Assembly: GCF_000379805.1 (NCBI RefSeq)
Contig: NZ_KB903587.1
Location: forward strand, 158,155 to 215,648
Length of the DNA stretch: 57,494 bases
DNA from: Lewinella cohaerens DSM 23179
GTDB lineage: Bacteria; Bacteroidota; Bacteroidia; Chitinophagales; Saprospiraceae
Reading direction: 5' to 3'
Shown in pieces: positions 15,970-24,066 of the stretch. The notes below the pieces were generated by a model. That model worked only from the letters and a program-made list of their open reading frames with translations. It had not been told where the DNA came from and searched no databases. Numbering within the stretch: the first letter of the stretch is position 1; the number at the start of each line of letters is the position of its first letter. A program made the position numbers and the translations under genes.

Positions 15970-18900
15970 TTACCGCACCAAAGTCACCTGCCCCTTCAGC
16001 TCCTCTTGTCTCCCAGCTTTGAGGACATCCACTACGATGTGGTAGATATACACCTCCGACGGAGCGGGCTTGCCATTGTTGGTGCCGTCCCAGCGGGCGA
16101 GCGGGCCATTGCCACGGTACACTTCCTGCCCCCATCGGTTGTAAACCCGGAAGGATTTGATGTTAATCATATCCGTCTGTTCGAGGTCTATTTCTGTGAA
16201 GATGCGGAACTCATCATTGATGCCGTCACCATTGGGCGAGAAGATATTAGGCACCACCAAGCTGTCTGAGACCGATTGTACAAAGAAGCGATAAGTATCC
16301 TCATAGCATCCATTGACGTCTTGGATAATCAATTCCAGGTCCACGTCATCATTACCAATAACGGTGGGTGGTGGCGAGGGCAGCCAAGTGACGATAAAAA
16401 AGGAGTCAGGTGCTGGAAGTTCTATCTGCAAAGAATCGCCCGGACAAGCGGTCTCGTCGATGTCTTGCCAGAGGTAAGGCTCAACAATATTAATCGTCGC
16501 CATGCTGTTACTTACGCAACCAACACTGTCGGTTACCGTCACGCCATAAGTTGCACTTTGAGTGGGGAGAACTAGAGGATTAGCTGAAGTAGCTGGCGAG
16601 AGAAATCCAGTCACTGGTGCCCACAACACCTCGGCATTGAACGGCAGATCCATTAAAGTCAAACGAGCCGTATCTCCCGGACAAATGGTATCTCCTATCG
16701 CTTGCGCAAAACTTGGTTGGGTAAACGTAAAGGTCTGGCTCAATTCATTGACACAGCCTAAACCAGTATCTTCTACGGTCAGGCTAATGGTGTAGGTGCC
16801 TGGTTCTACCGTAAATTCAGGTTCAAAATTATTCACCGTGCTACCATCTGGCAACACCCAACTGTAACTGTCGGCTCCCACCGACTCATTGCTCAGCATA
16901 TAAGTACCCGCGCAGAAAAGACTATCTCCAGCATCACCCAGCGAAAAGCCCGCTTGCACATTGCGAATCAGCAGCGTTTCAGTCACCGATAACTCACAGG
17001 CATCACTAGCGCCTAGCAGCGTAAGCGTCACTGGCCGGTTGCCCAATACGGGTACATTCTCGTAAGTATAAACCAACGGATTGACATCGCTGATCACTGT
17101 ACCATCACCTAGGTCCCAGCTAAAGGAAGTCACATCCATGATGTCCACCAACTCGAAGGTGACGGCTTCGCCTTCGCAGATGGCTTGTGGGCCAAACATA
17201 AAGGTGCCCAATGGGCCAACAATCTCGTAGTTCTGCTGCAAAGTATCGGCACAACCATAAGTGGTCGTCGACACCAGCGTCACCGTAAAATCTCCTCTAT
17301 CAAAAGTCGTTACCGGATTGGGGGCAGCAGAGAAGGAGCCGTTGCCAAAATTCCATTGATAACTCATCCCCCCCGCAGCAGTAGAGGTATTAGTGAATGC
17401 AATCTGGGCCGGTGCACAAACCACTTCTTCGTCATCCACTGAGCTATTAAACCCTGCCTGCGGATAGGCTTGTACATTCACGGTAGCTTGCTGTTGTCCG
17501 CTACAGCCTGTAGCTATTTCTTCATAACTCAAAGTCAAAGGATAGCTCCCTGCGGAGAGGTAGGTATTGCTCGTATTCATTCCCGCCACCGGAGGGTCGC
17601 CTACGCCTAAATCCCATTCGTAAGTAAGCGAAGAACCGCCACCCGTAAACTGGGTAGCACTGAAATTGATCGTTTCGCCTTCGCAAATATTCAAAGGATT
17701 GACATCGGTTAGAATTTGCGAAATCGGCGTGTAAGTACTGATCGCCAACGTATCTGTAGCCATACAACCTTGGGCATCTTCGAGCGTAAGCACCACCATG
17801 ATCGAATCAGTAAGCACATTTATATACGTATGGGTAGCAGACAGTGGCGTATTGCTATTACTGTTGTCTCCAAAATCCCATGTCCATCCCACCAGTGTCG
17901 TGTCCGCTACGGAGAGGTCGGTGAAATTAACCGTCCCTGGCGAACAAATGAACGTATCATCCGCCGCAAAACCTGGATCAATACTATACACATTGATCAA
18001 CCTGGAGATGGTATCCTTGCAACCATTAACATCTTTAGCAATAAGCGTTACCCGTTCTTGCCCCGGCACCGTGAACGTAAAAGGCAGAATCGTGTCATTG
18101 CCCATGATCGGGCGGCTGTTTTGTTCAAACATCCAGGTAAAGCCATAGGCACAAAACTCACCATTGACATCCACCGTTCCTGATGCATCAAGGTCTATCA
18201 TTTCACCAAGACAGGCCCCAAAAGGAATATCAAGGTCGGCCTGAAGATCACGGATACAAATCAGCGTGCTGTCAGTACGAGACGGGCAATTTGTTGCTGG
18301 ATTAAAGGCCGTAACCCGCACCCAGAAATCGCCCGTGACACTGTATTCATGTACCGGGTTTAAGGTATTAGAAGTCGCTCCATCGCCAAACTCCCATAGC
18401 ACACTGGTCGCATCGTAAGTTGTACTGGTAAATTTCACTTCGTAGGGAGACTCACAATCTATTTCATAAGACAATTCAACATCTGGTCCTTCGATGATGA
18501 TGTCTGGATTAACTGTTTGACTCAAACAGCCATTATAGTAATAGTACAGCGTATCGGGTTCTACAAATTCGTACCAATCTACCTCCGGAGGTGGATTGAC
18601 AACCGTAAACTGTATCGTATCGTCTACGCAAACTACGGCATCGTCATAAGTAAAATCAATGTCCAGCGGTGCCCCTACTTCAATGAGTCGGACATAAGAA
18701 GTATCGAGGCAACCAGCCTCATTTTCGATATTCAAAACCACCTCATAAACGCCTGGATCAGTATAGGTATGGGTGTTCGGATCATCATCCGTAAACGTAG
18801 CACCGGTTCCATCTCCATAATCATACACATAGCTGATCACCGGTTCAAAACTCTGGGTAGAGTCCGCAAAGGTCACCGTCAAGGGAGCACACCCACTGCT

Positions 18901-20259
18901 TACGTCAGGCATAAAGAGCGCATTGGGCGTAAAGATCGTATCCGCCCGAATCAAGGTATCCCGACAACCGCTGGGATTAGTGGCGTAGAGGGTTGTATAG
19001 TATTGTACCAAGCCGTTGATCGCGTATTCCAGTGTGTCTACATAAGTATAGGTATGGGTCACTTGCGGGCCAGCATCGATAACCATATCGTAATACTTCC
19101 AGGTAAAGAAAGCCCCCGTTGTAGAGCTGGCCGTAAAGTCAATGGTCAGCTCGTTCTCACAAGTATAGGTCGGTGAAGCAATCAAGGATTCGTCCACATC
19201 ATCGACATAGATTTGGAAAGTAGAATCTCGCACACAAAAAATGGGCGTATTGGTCTCTGTTTGTACGGTCACCGTCTGCCAGCCGGGTTCAGTAAAGACA
19301 ATAACAGGGACCATTAAATCATCAATGGTTTCGATAACATTATCAGGGAAAGTCCAGCTTATCCCGTCTGCAACGACAAAATTTTGGTAGTAAACATATT
19401 CATTTAGGCATACCGTATCTGGTGCATTCAGAGGCACCTCCCCGTCATAGATCGTTACAAAGCGACTACGGCTGGCCGTACAACCGAGGCTATCGGTACC
19501 TGTCAGAACGACTTCAAAATTACCGCTATTTATGTATGTTTCTGCTGGAGGGACGGCACCGTTAAACGTGTTGCCATTCGCAAAGTCCCAGGAGAAATTC
19601 AGACCCGGCACCTGTGGGGTAATGTTGGCGAAAGCTACCGTCAGCGGAGGCTCGCATGCCAAGGCGGGGTTGGGGTTGGTAAAAAAGTTGAGGTTCTGCA
19701 CCCCGCCGACAGTGATCGCTCCGGGGAAGACGACGGTCTGGTCACAACCTTCCTGATCAGTCACCAGGTTCAGCGACACATCGTAAAGCCCGGGGCTTCC
19801 ATAGGCATAAGTTGGATTCACCCCTTGCGTGGCGCCACCATCACCAAAAACCCAATTGTAACTCGTGACCCCAATCCCGGGCTCAATCGTTGAGTTATCA
19901 GCAAAATTGAGAACCAATGGGGCACAGCCCCGATTGGTATCTACCGTAAAGCCCAGCTCTGGTGGCGAAAATACGGTAATCGTCACCGTCCCTACCAGGG
20001 CTCCGCCCTGCCCTTCCCGCAGGCTGACCTCATACATCCCCGGCGTCGTAAAAATAGCCGAAGGGTTCAAAGTTGTAGAATTCGCACCATTTTGGAATTC
20101 CCAAAAGGGATTACTTGCGCCAGCCGGAGCAGTAAAAGCGACACTCAACGGAGCACAGCCTGAATTAATATCAGCAGTTTGGGCCTGTAGCCCGAACCAA
20201 GAAGAGAAACAGAGCAAAAAGAGGCCGAACAGTCGGCTTGGGGTGTAGAAAGTGCGCAT
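15970..20259 (-). CDS. Giant PKD-repeat surface protein with T9SS type B (gliding-motility) C-terminal domain
   Basis: A 1429-residue protein with a signal peptide (ending WFGLQAQ). About a dozen PKD or PKD-like Ig domains of ~80-100 residues follow, typified by 'CAPLSVAFTAP', 'YNWVFGDGGATQGVNPTYAY', 'VLWEFGDGATSNTLNPVHEY' and 'WTWDFGDNSNSNTP', most with a leading Cys and a central GCxDT-type Cys. The last ~95 residues are the gliding-motility/T9SS type B sorting domain: VVPNIFSPNGDGINDEFRIF, then FRVYNRWGQEVYRGN and YIYHIVVDV. Known cargo of this class is secreted by T9SS and held at or released from the cell surface. PKD modules usually mediate binding. It heads an eight-gene minus-strand run, and the 330-nt gap upstream contains dispersed repeats rather than a recognised promoter. 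Confidence 0.93.
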   Translation of the reverse strand: MRTFYTPSRLFGLFLLCFSSWFGLQAQTADINSGCAPLSVAFTAPAGASNPFWEFQNGANSTTLNPSAIFTTPGMYEVSLREGQGGALVGTVTITVFSPPELGFTVDTNRGCAPLVLNFADNSTIEPGIGVTSYNWVFGDGGATQGVNPTYAYGSPGLYDVSLNLVTDQEGCDQTVVFPGAITVGGVQNLNFFTNPNPALACEPPLTVAFANITPQVPGLNFSWDFANGNTFNGAVPPAETYINSGNFEVVLTGTDSLGCTASRSRFVTIYDGEVPLNAPDTVCLNEYVYYQNFVVADGISWTFPDNVIETIDDLMVPVIVFTEPGWQTVTVQTETNTPIFCVRDSTFQIYVDDVDESLIASPTYTCENELTIDFTASSTTGAFFTWKYYDMVIDAGPQVTHTYTYVDTLEYAINGLVQYYTTLYATNPSGCRDTLIRADTIFTPNALFMPDVSSGCAPLTVTFADSTQSFEPVISYVYDYGDGTGATFTDDDPNTHTYTDPGVYEVVLNIENEAGCLDTSYVRLIEVGAPLDIDFTYDDAVVCVDDTIQFTVVNPPPEVDWYEFVEPDTLYYYYNGCLSQTVNPDIIIEGPDVELSYEIDCESPYEVKFTSTTYDATSVLWEFGDGATSNTLNPVHEYSVTGDFWVRVTAFNPATNCPSRTDSTLICIRDLQADLDIPFGACLGEMIDLDASGTVDVNGEFCAYGFTWMFEQNSRPIMGNDTILPFTFTVPGQERVTLIAKDVNGCKDTISRLINVYSIDPGFAADDTFICSPGTVNFTDLSVADTTLVGWTWDFGDNSNSNTPLSATHTYINVLTDSIMVVLTLEDAQGCMATDTLAISTYTPISQILTDVNPLNICEGETINFSATQFTGGGSSLTYEWDLGVGDPPVAGMNTSNTYLSAGSYPLTLSYEEIATGCSGQQQATVNVQAYPQAGFNSSVDDEEVVCAPAQIAFTNTSTAAGGMSYQWNFGNGSFSAAPNPVTTFDRGDFTVTLVSTTTYGCADTLQQNYEIVGPLGTFMFGPQAICEGEAVTFELVDIMDVTSFSWDLGDGTVISDVNPLVYTYENVPVLGNRPVTLTLLGASDACELSVTETLLIRNVQAGFSLGDAGDSLFCAGTYMLSNESVGADSYSWVLPDGSTVNNFEPEFTVEPGTYTISLTVEDTGLGCVNELSQTFTFTQPSFAQAIGDTICPGDTARLTLMDLPFNAEVLWAPVTGFLSPATSANPLVLPTQSATYGVTVTDSVGCVSNSMATINIVEPYLWQDIDETACPGDSLQIELPAPDSFFIVTWLPSPPPTVIGNDDVDLELIIQDVNGCYEDTYRFFVQSVSDSLVVPNIFSPNGDGINDEFRIFTEIDLEQTDMINIKSFRVYNRWGQEVYRGNGPLARWDGTNNGKPAPSEVYIYHIVVDVLKAGRQEELKGQVTLVR

Positions 20260-20328
20260 TGGGGATTATTTAACGTGAGACTTGAGTTTAAGTATCTCTT
20301 TTCTAGCAACTTGAACACTTCAAGCCTC

Positions 20329-20430
20329 ACTGTACTAAGTAAAAGGTAAACGGTACTTGGTAAAGTTTCAATTTCAAATTGATCAAAAATCCCTATACCC
20401 TCTACTAAGTACCTGGTAATTTAAGATTTG
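20329..20430. repeat. GTACTTAGTA-type dispersed repeat, copy 2 and variant
   Basis: The 330-nt non-coding gap between the divergent PKD gene and the gene at 20590 contains two related stretches. ACTAAGTAAAAGGTAAACGG (20334 on) is followed by GGTACTTGGTAAAG, and AAATCCCTATACCCTCTAC (20388 on) is followed by TAAGTACCTGGTAA. The second is an inverted copy of 1803-1850. The stretch 20308-20322 (CTTGAACACTTCAAG) is a small hairpin. Confidence 0.5.
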
Positions 20431-20474
20431 CCTGTGGAAGACCTGCTTTTAAAGGACCACTAAAAGGTAAAGCT

Positions 20475-20482
20475 TACATTTG
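20475..20482 (+). promoter_or_regulatory. TAnnTTTG promoter-like box
   Basis: TACATTTG matches the Bacteroidota -7 consensus, 108 nt upstream of the ATG at 20590. The -33 region is weak (TTTTAAAGG around 20450), so this is a low-confidence candidate. Confidence 0.3.
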
Positions 20483-20589
20483 CGTTTAAATTTACACTAT
20501 TTCTCCGAAATCCATTTGTCAATACCCACTTTTGACGTTAACTTGTCGGAGATTCATGATGCGCTGACAAGTGCTAAACTCGCTCTCCA

Positions 20590-21426
20590 ATGCAAAATCT
20601 TATCCCTTCTACTAAGTTACCTTTTCTTGTTGCCCTTCTTTTGGGCTGCTTCTTTTTCGCCGAATCGCCGACCTTACAGGCGCAACGTGCTTTGCTCGAC
20701 AAGCGGCAATCTACCACCTGCCTTGATCGCGAATTCGTCGTCATGGCACATTTGGTAAGAGATACCTTTCAGACCATTAATTCCACTCCCGAAGAAATCG
20801 AAGCGGCTTTAGAATTGGCTAATCTTTGGTTTGAACCCATCTGCACCAAATTTGTCCTGCGGCAGGTAGATACGATAGACAACTTCCAGTACTCGATCCC
20901 TGAGAATTCCAATGTACTGGACCAACTATGGGCCAATCACCATGAGAATAATCGCATCAATCTGTACATCGTGAGCGATGTGAGTTTCGTTAGCCCCGAG
21001 CCCACATTTGCCACCTTTGAAGGTATCTTACAAAACGACCGCGGCGGTATATTAATCAACTCCTTGCAATTGAATGATGCCCCCGTATGGCTGGTACATG
21101 GACTAGGCCATTATTGTGGCTTACTCGACACCAACGAAGATTTTACCAGCCAGCTTGTCAACGGCGACAACTGCGAAACTACCGGTGACGAGATTTGTGA
21201 TACACCAGCGGACCCTTACAATCCCAATGATCCGGAAATCGGTTTAAGCAGCTACGTCAACATGGAGTGCCGCTTCATCTTCTCAGGCCTTGATGCCAAC
21301 AGTGAATTCTACCTTACGCAAACGGGCAATGCCATGTCGCTTTACCCGGCCCAATGCTGGTGTGGCCTCACCTACGGACAATTTGAACGAATGGCAGAGG
21401 TGATTGGGCGGTCAGGTTTGTGGTAA
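20590..21426 (+). CDS. Secreted pappalysin-like (M43-type) pseudo-metalloprotease
   Basis: A 278-residue protein with a signal peptide (LPFLVALLLGCFFFAESPTLQAQ). The fold signature of M43/pappalysin-like zinc peptidases is clear: an N-terminal 'REFVVMAHLVRD', the zinc-site helix region, then CETTGDEICDTPADP with paired cysteines, 'NAMSLYP', and 'CWCGLTYGQFERM'. The metal helix, normally HExGHxxGLxHT, reads HGLGHYCGLLDT. The catalytic Glu is Gly (codon GGA, one transition from GAA) and the distal His is Asp. The protein should therefore be inactive as a protease, perhaps a binding protein or decoy. No T9SS tail follows, so export beyond the periplasm is uncertain. A sequencing error is possible for the GGA but would not explain the second change. 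Confidence 0.82.
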   Translation: MQNLIPSTKLPFLVALLLGCFFFAESPTLQAQRALLDKRQSTTCLDREFVVMAHLVRDTFQTINSTPEEIEAALELANLWFEPICTKFVLRQVDTIDNFQYSIPENSNVLDQLWANHHENNRINLYIVSDVSFVSPEPTFATFEGILQNDRGGILINSLQLNDAPVWLVHGLGHYCGLLDTNEDFTSQLVNGDNCETTGDEICDTPADPYNPNDPEIGLSSYVNMECRFIFSGLDANSEFYLTQTGNAMSLYPAQCWCGLTYGQFERMAEVIGRSGLW

Positions 21427-21498
21427 AAAGGGAATGTTCATTACAGGATAGAACGCCGATGGAACGGATAGCACAAGATTTTCACGGATTTTGGGAAT

Positions 21499-21546
21499 TA
21501 TAGTCCTCCAAGGCAGGATTTGTGAATTCTGACTTGGAGGACTATA
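21499..21546. repeat. Long near-perfect hairpin
   Basis: The arms TATAGTCCTCCAAG (21499-21512) and CTTGGAGGACTATA (21533-21546) pair perfectly. The interior CAGGATT/AATTCTG continues the stem with one G-T pair after a single mismatch, leaving a TGTG loop. The 48-nt hairpin has about 21 pairs. There is no T tract of note, so it is more like a REP-type repeat than a terminator. Confidence 0.65.
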
Positions 21547-21599
21547 GATAAATTCCGCTCACCCGCTCATATTAGTTTTCCAAACTATCCCCGCTGGCT

Positions 21600-21625
21600 T
21601 AATACCTATGTGTCTCTGTGGTCAA
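21600..21625. repeat. 26-nt direct repeat, copy 1
   Basis: The sequence beginning TAATACCTATGTGTCTCTGT is identical to 22203-22228. The two copies bracket the nested palindromic element and the small membrane-protein gene. A few further bases upstream also match after a 1-nt indel. Confidence 0.7.
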
Positions 21626-21689
21626 CCGCTCATTTCTATCCCTCCTCCTCTGGCATATTCAAATTAAGATAAAACCTTTGTTTTCTGGC

Positions 21690-21819
21690 GCTAGATGAAA
21701 TCGCTTGGGGTTGAATGCTTAAGACGTGGCTTGGACTTCAGTCCGAGCGGAAAGATATTGCGATTGTGGCCGGACTGAAGTCCAGCCTACGCTTTTCCAA
21801 CCAAACGATTTCATCTAGC
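21690..21819. repeat. Nested palindromic element (REP/BIME-like)
   Basis: The outer arms, 21690-21713 (GCTAGATGAAATCG core) and 21798-21819 (CGATTTCATCTAGC core), are inverted copies. Inside, TGGACTTCAGTCCG (21732-21745) and CGGACTGAAGTCCA (21771-21784) form a second perfect 14-bp inverted pair. The right outer arm covers the stop codon of the minus-strand gene at 21811. The core CTGAAG/CTTCAG recurs in the hairpin at 24072. Confidence 0.7.
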
Positions 21820-22185
21820 TCCTATTTTCTTTATTGTGAAATAATATGCTGATAAATTTATTAAGGAAGCAATTATTAAGATCAACCAGTAATATTTATG
21901 TGCTCCTATATCTAACCCACTCATCAACTTCATCAAGTATTTGTGAGAGATTACCCCTATAATTATTGGAAAAACAAAGGGTCCTATTGTAAAGTTAAAA
22001 GGTCTGAAAATTAGAAAACCAAGCAAAGTCAATAAAGAGTTGTAGAGATAAATAAGGGTTGACAAGAATATTGACAAACCAAACATCAACCCGATGGTAC
22101 GTTGATCTTCACCACTTAACATTCCGCCAAATGTATAGATTATCGCGTAAATGTAGTGAAGCAGATAATATTTCAAGAAGTCCAT
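21811..22185 (-). CDS. Small multi-pass membrane protein
   Basis: A 124-residue, strongly hydrophobic protein with about four membrane segments (near residues 5-22, 33-53, 56-80 and 100-118) and small charged loops (SGEDQRT, KKIGAR). The AT-rich codon use differs from the flanking pseudo-protease and GH36 genes. It belongs to no family I recognise. The gene is enclosed by 26-nt direct repeats (21600-21625 and 22203-22228). Its stop lies in a palindromic arm, so it may have arrived as a small mobile cassette. The start ATG at 22185 lies 17 nt from the downstream repeat copy. Confidence 0.6.
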   Translation of the reverse strand: MDFLKYYLLHYIYAIIYTFGGMLSGEDQRTIGLMFGLSIFLSTLIYLYNSLLTLLGFLIFRPFNFTIGPFVFPIIIGVISHKYLMKLMSGLDIGAHKYYWLILIIASLINLSAYYFTIKKIGAR

Positions 22186-22202
22186 ATTTTTTATTTTTTG
22201 GC

Positions 22203-22228
22203 TAATACCTATGTGTCTCTGTGGTCAA
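22203..22228. repeat. 26-nt direct repeat, copy 2
   Basis: Identical to 21600-21625 and in the same orientation; lies just upstream of the minus-strand membrane-protein gene start at 22185. Confidence 0.7.
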
Positions 22229-22268
22229 TTTTTCCCGTTGGTCTCCCGACCAACAACACTATATACCA

Positions 22269-23957
22269 TCACACATCCGAACTTGCCAACATCCACCCCG
22301 TCTCTTTTTCCAGGTATATCCTGAAATCCCCCTGCGCTGTTTGAACCAAAAATTCCGTTGCGGAAACCGGCTCTACGCCTATGACCATCGTCTCCCACCA
22401 TTCCGCTTGCCAAGCTTCTTCCTGGTGCTGAAAATCGCCATACGAAGCAGCATTATCCGACGTAAAGAGCAATTCTCCCAGCAACGTATTCAAGCGATGC
22501 ACTAGTGATTTTTCCTCAGATTTGAGTTGTAAATTCTCCTCCCGCAAGAGATAAACATCCGGGTCATTGCGCCACATTCGGCCCGCAAGTGGCCAGCGGC
22601 CCAACACCGAACGCATAGCCGCCAAGGTAGAAACCCGTTCGCGGTGCCGAAACCAACGCAGCATGCGATGTTCCCATTTCAAATGGATATCGGCCCCAAT
22701 ACGGCAATAATCAAACAAGCCAAAACCCGAAGCCAGGGGCGTCCCACACCCCAGCAAGCAAGCATCCCCCGCCCACTGCCGCAGGTTCACCAACAGTTCA
22801 TGCATCAGCTGCGCGCGGGTCTTCGCTGGCGTAGGAAATATACAAGCAGCGTAAAGAAAATCCAGCTTGATCAAGCCATATCCCCAATCTTCCACCACCG
22901 TCCGGAACACTTCCCTAAAGTGGGCCTGCCAACCGGGGTGCTGTGTATCAAGCGCATAAAACCAGCCGCCCCACATGGGGTTATACCCCGCTTTCAGGGG
23001 CTTACCTTTCGCATCTTTGAGTATCCATTCCGGGTGATCCTTAAGTAATTGACTGCGTTTATCTGCTACCGCTGGCGCCAACCATAAGCCAGGCACAGCG
23101 CCAGTAGCGCGAATCTCCTCCGCCATGGCTTTCATTCCCCGTGGGAAGTTTCTTTTTATCGACAACCAATCTCCTACCGCCGTTTGGTAACCATCGTCTA
23201 TTTGGAAGTAATCGAGTGGCTGCGCTCGGCTTTGAAAAGCCTTGAGGTTATCGCTAATCACCTGTTCCGAGATATTGGTGTAATGTTGGTACCAACTCGT
23301 CCAGCCACGGGCAGGTTGCGCACGCAAGGCAGGCATTTCCAGGGCGCTCGCCCAGGCATCGTAGACTTCCTTGACAGAGCCTTCTAGCACCAAGAAATCA
23401 AGGAGAACAACAGGTTCGGTGACTTCCCAACCACGGCAGTCGCTTTCAACCTTGAGGCAGTTTTTGGCTTGTTGCCACTGAAAATAGGTAAAAGCCGTTG
23501 TTTCGTTCAGGGAAGCCAGCAAAATTGGGGTTGCGTCTTTCACGCGCCATTCTGTCCAGCTCCAGCTGTGTAGGTGGCCTTTCTTACGCGAAATCCAGGG
23601 GATGTGGTAATCACCGTAATAGCCCATCAGTGGCTGAGCGATCCGCCTCAGTTGGGGTATGCAATCTTGAGGATGCCGCCAATGGCTTTCTGTCCATGAT
23701 TGAAAGCCATTGCACAAAAGCCAGTCCGCTTCATCGCCTTGCCAGGGGAGTTCCAGGTAGCAAGATTTGATTTGAGTGTGTTTTTCTGCCGGACTAAACG
23801 CCAAGCGGAGGCGATAACCTAAGGGGTGCTCTTCCTGCGTCAAGGTGATCGCCCCTTTTGAAAATGTTTGCGTTCCTTGGCCTGCCAAAACCACATGGTC
23901 ACCCGCTAGCTCAAGTCCGGCAGTCCATGCAGCGGGTGGTAGCTCCTTTTGCATCAT
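22269..23957 (-). CDS. GH36-type alpha-galactosidase
   Basis: A 562-residue glycoside hydrolase family 36/clan GH-D enzyme. An N-terminal beta-sandwich (to ~200) precedes a (beta/alpha)8 barrel with RGWTSWYQHY, then DYFQIDDGYQ (residues ~249-258). The nucleophile region is GLIKLDFLYA (D366) and the acid/base region YCRIGADI (D423). Family members hydrolyse terminal alpha-galactosides such as raffinose or galactomannan side chains. It is somewhat shorter than the typical ~700-residue GH36 and has no signal peptide, so it is probably cytoplasmic. It sits alone, without a PUL-type SusC/D pair nearby. The start at 23957 (MMQKELPP) may be Met1 or Met2. A dispersed repeat occupies the upstream gap. 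Family call is confident; exact specificity is not. Confidence 0.9.
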   Translation of the reverse strand: MMQKELPPAAWTAGLELAGDHVVLAGQGTQTFSKGAITLTQEEHPLGYRLRLAFSPAEKHTQIKSCYLELPWQGDEADWLLCNGFQSWTESHWRHPQDCIPQLRRIAQPLMGYYGDYHIPWISRKKGHLHSWSWTEWRVKDATPILLASLNETTAFTYFQWQQAKNCLKVESDCRGWEVTEPVVLLDFLVLEGSVKEVYDAWASALEMPALRAQPARGWTSWYQHYTNISEQVISDNLKAFQSRAQPLDYFQIDDGYQTAVGDWLSIKRNFPRGMKAMAEEIRATGAVPGLWLAPAVADKRSQLLKDHPEWILKDAKGKPLKAGYNPMWGGWFYALDTQHPGWQAHFREVFRTVVEDWGYGLIKLDFLYAACIFPTPAKTRAQLMHELLVNLRQWAGDACLLGCGTPLASGFGLFDYCRIGADIHLKWEHRMLRWFRHRERVSTLAAMRSVLGRWPLAGRMWRNDPDVYLLREENLQLKSEEKSLVHRLNTLLGELLFTSDNAASYGDFQHQEEAWQAEWWETMVIGVEPVSATEFLVQTAQGDFRIYLEKETGWMLASSDV

Positions 23958-23965
23958 ATTTTTTT

Positions 23966-24046
23966 AAACCATATAAGGTGCTATGTTATAAACCAAGGAA
24001 ACTTCCAATTTTTTCTTAAATGCCCTTATAATACCTTATATGGTTC
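23966..24046. repeat. CCATATAAGG-type repeat with 13-bp terminal inverted repeats
   Basis: AACCATATAAGGT (23967-23979) and ACCTTATATGGTT (24033-24045) are perfect inverted copies 53 nt apart. They lie in the 109-nt gap between the thioesterase and GH36 genes. The right half, read on the minus strand, matches 7242-7280. The left copy lies 10 nt upstream of the GH36 start, so it may be part of that gene's leader or promoter region. Confidence 0.6.
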
Positions 24047-24066
24047 AATGAATCCTATCACAGCAT

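Larger units (their letters stand above)
21427..21810. other. Gene-free, hairpin-rich intergenic island
   Basis: The 384 nt between the pseudo-protease gene and the small membrane-protein gene contain no convincing ORF. They hold a long hairpin (21499-21546), the first copy of a 26-nt direct repeat (21600-21625) and most of a nested palindromic element (21690-21819), each listed separately. Confidence 0.7.

Noticed and set aside
18517-19176. 219-codon plus-strand ORF inside the PKD gene
   Set aside because: Antisense shadow with basic, low-complexity protein; the minus strand has PKD domains throughout.
20590-21426. Active M43 metalloprotease
   Set aside because: The catalytic Glu is Gly and the distal His ligand is Asp, so a protease call is not supported.
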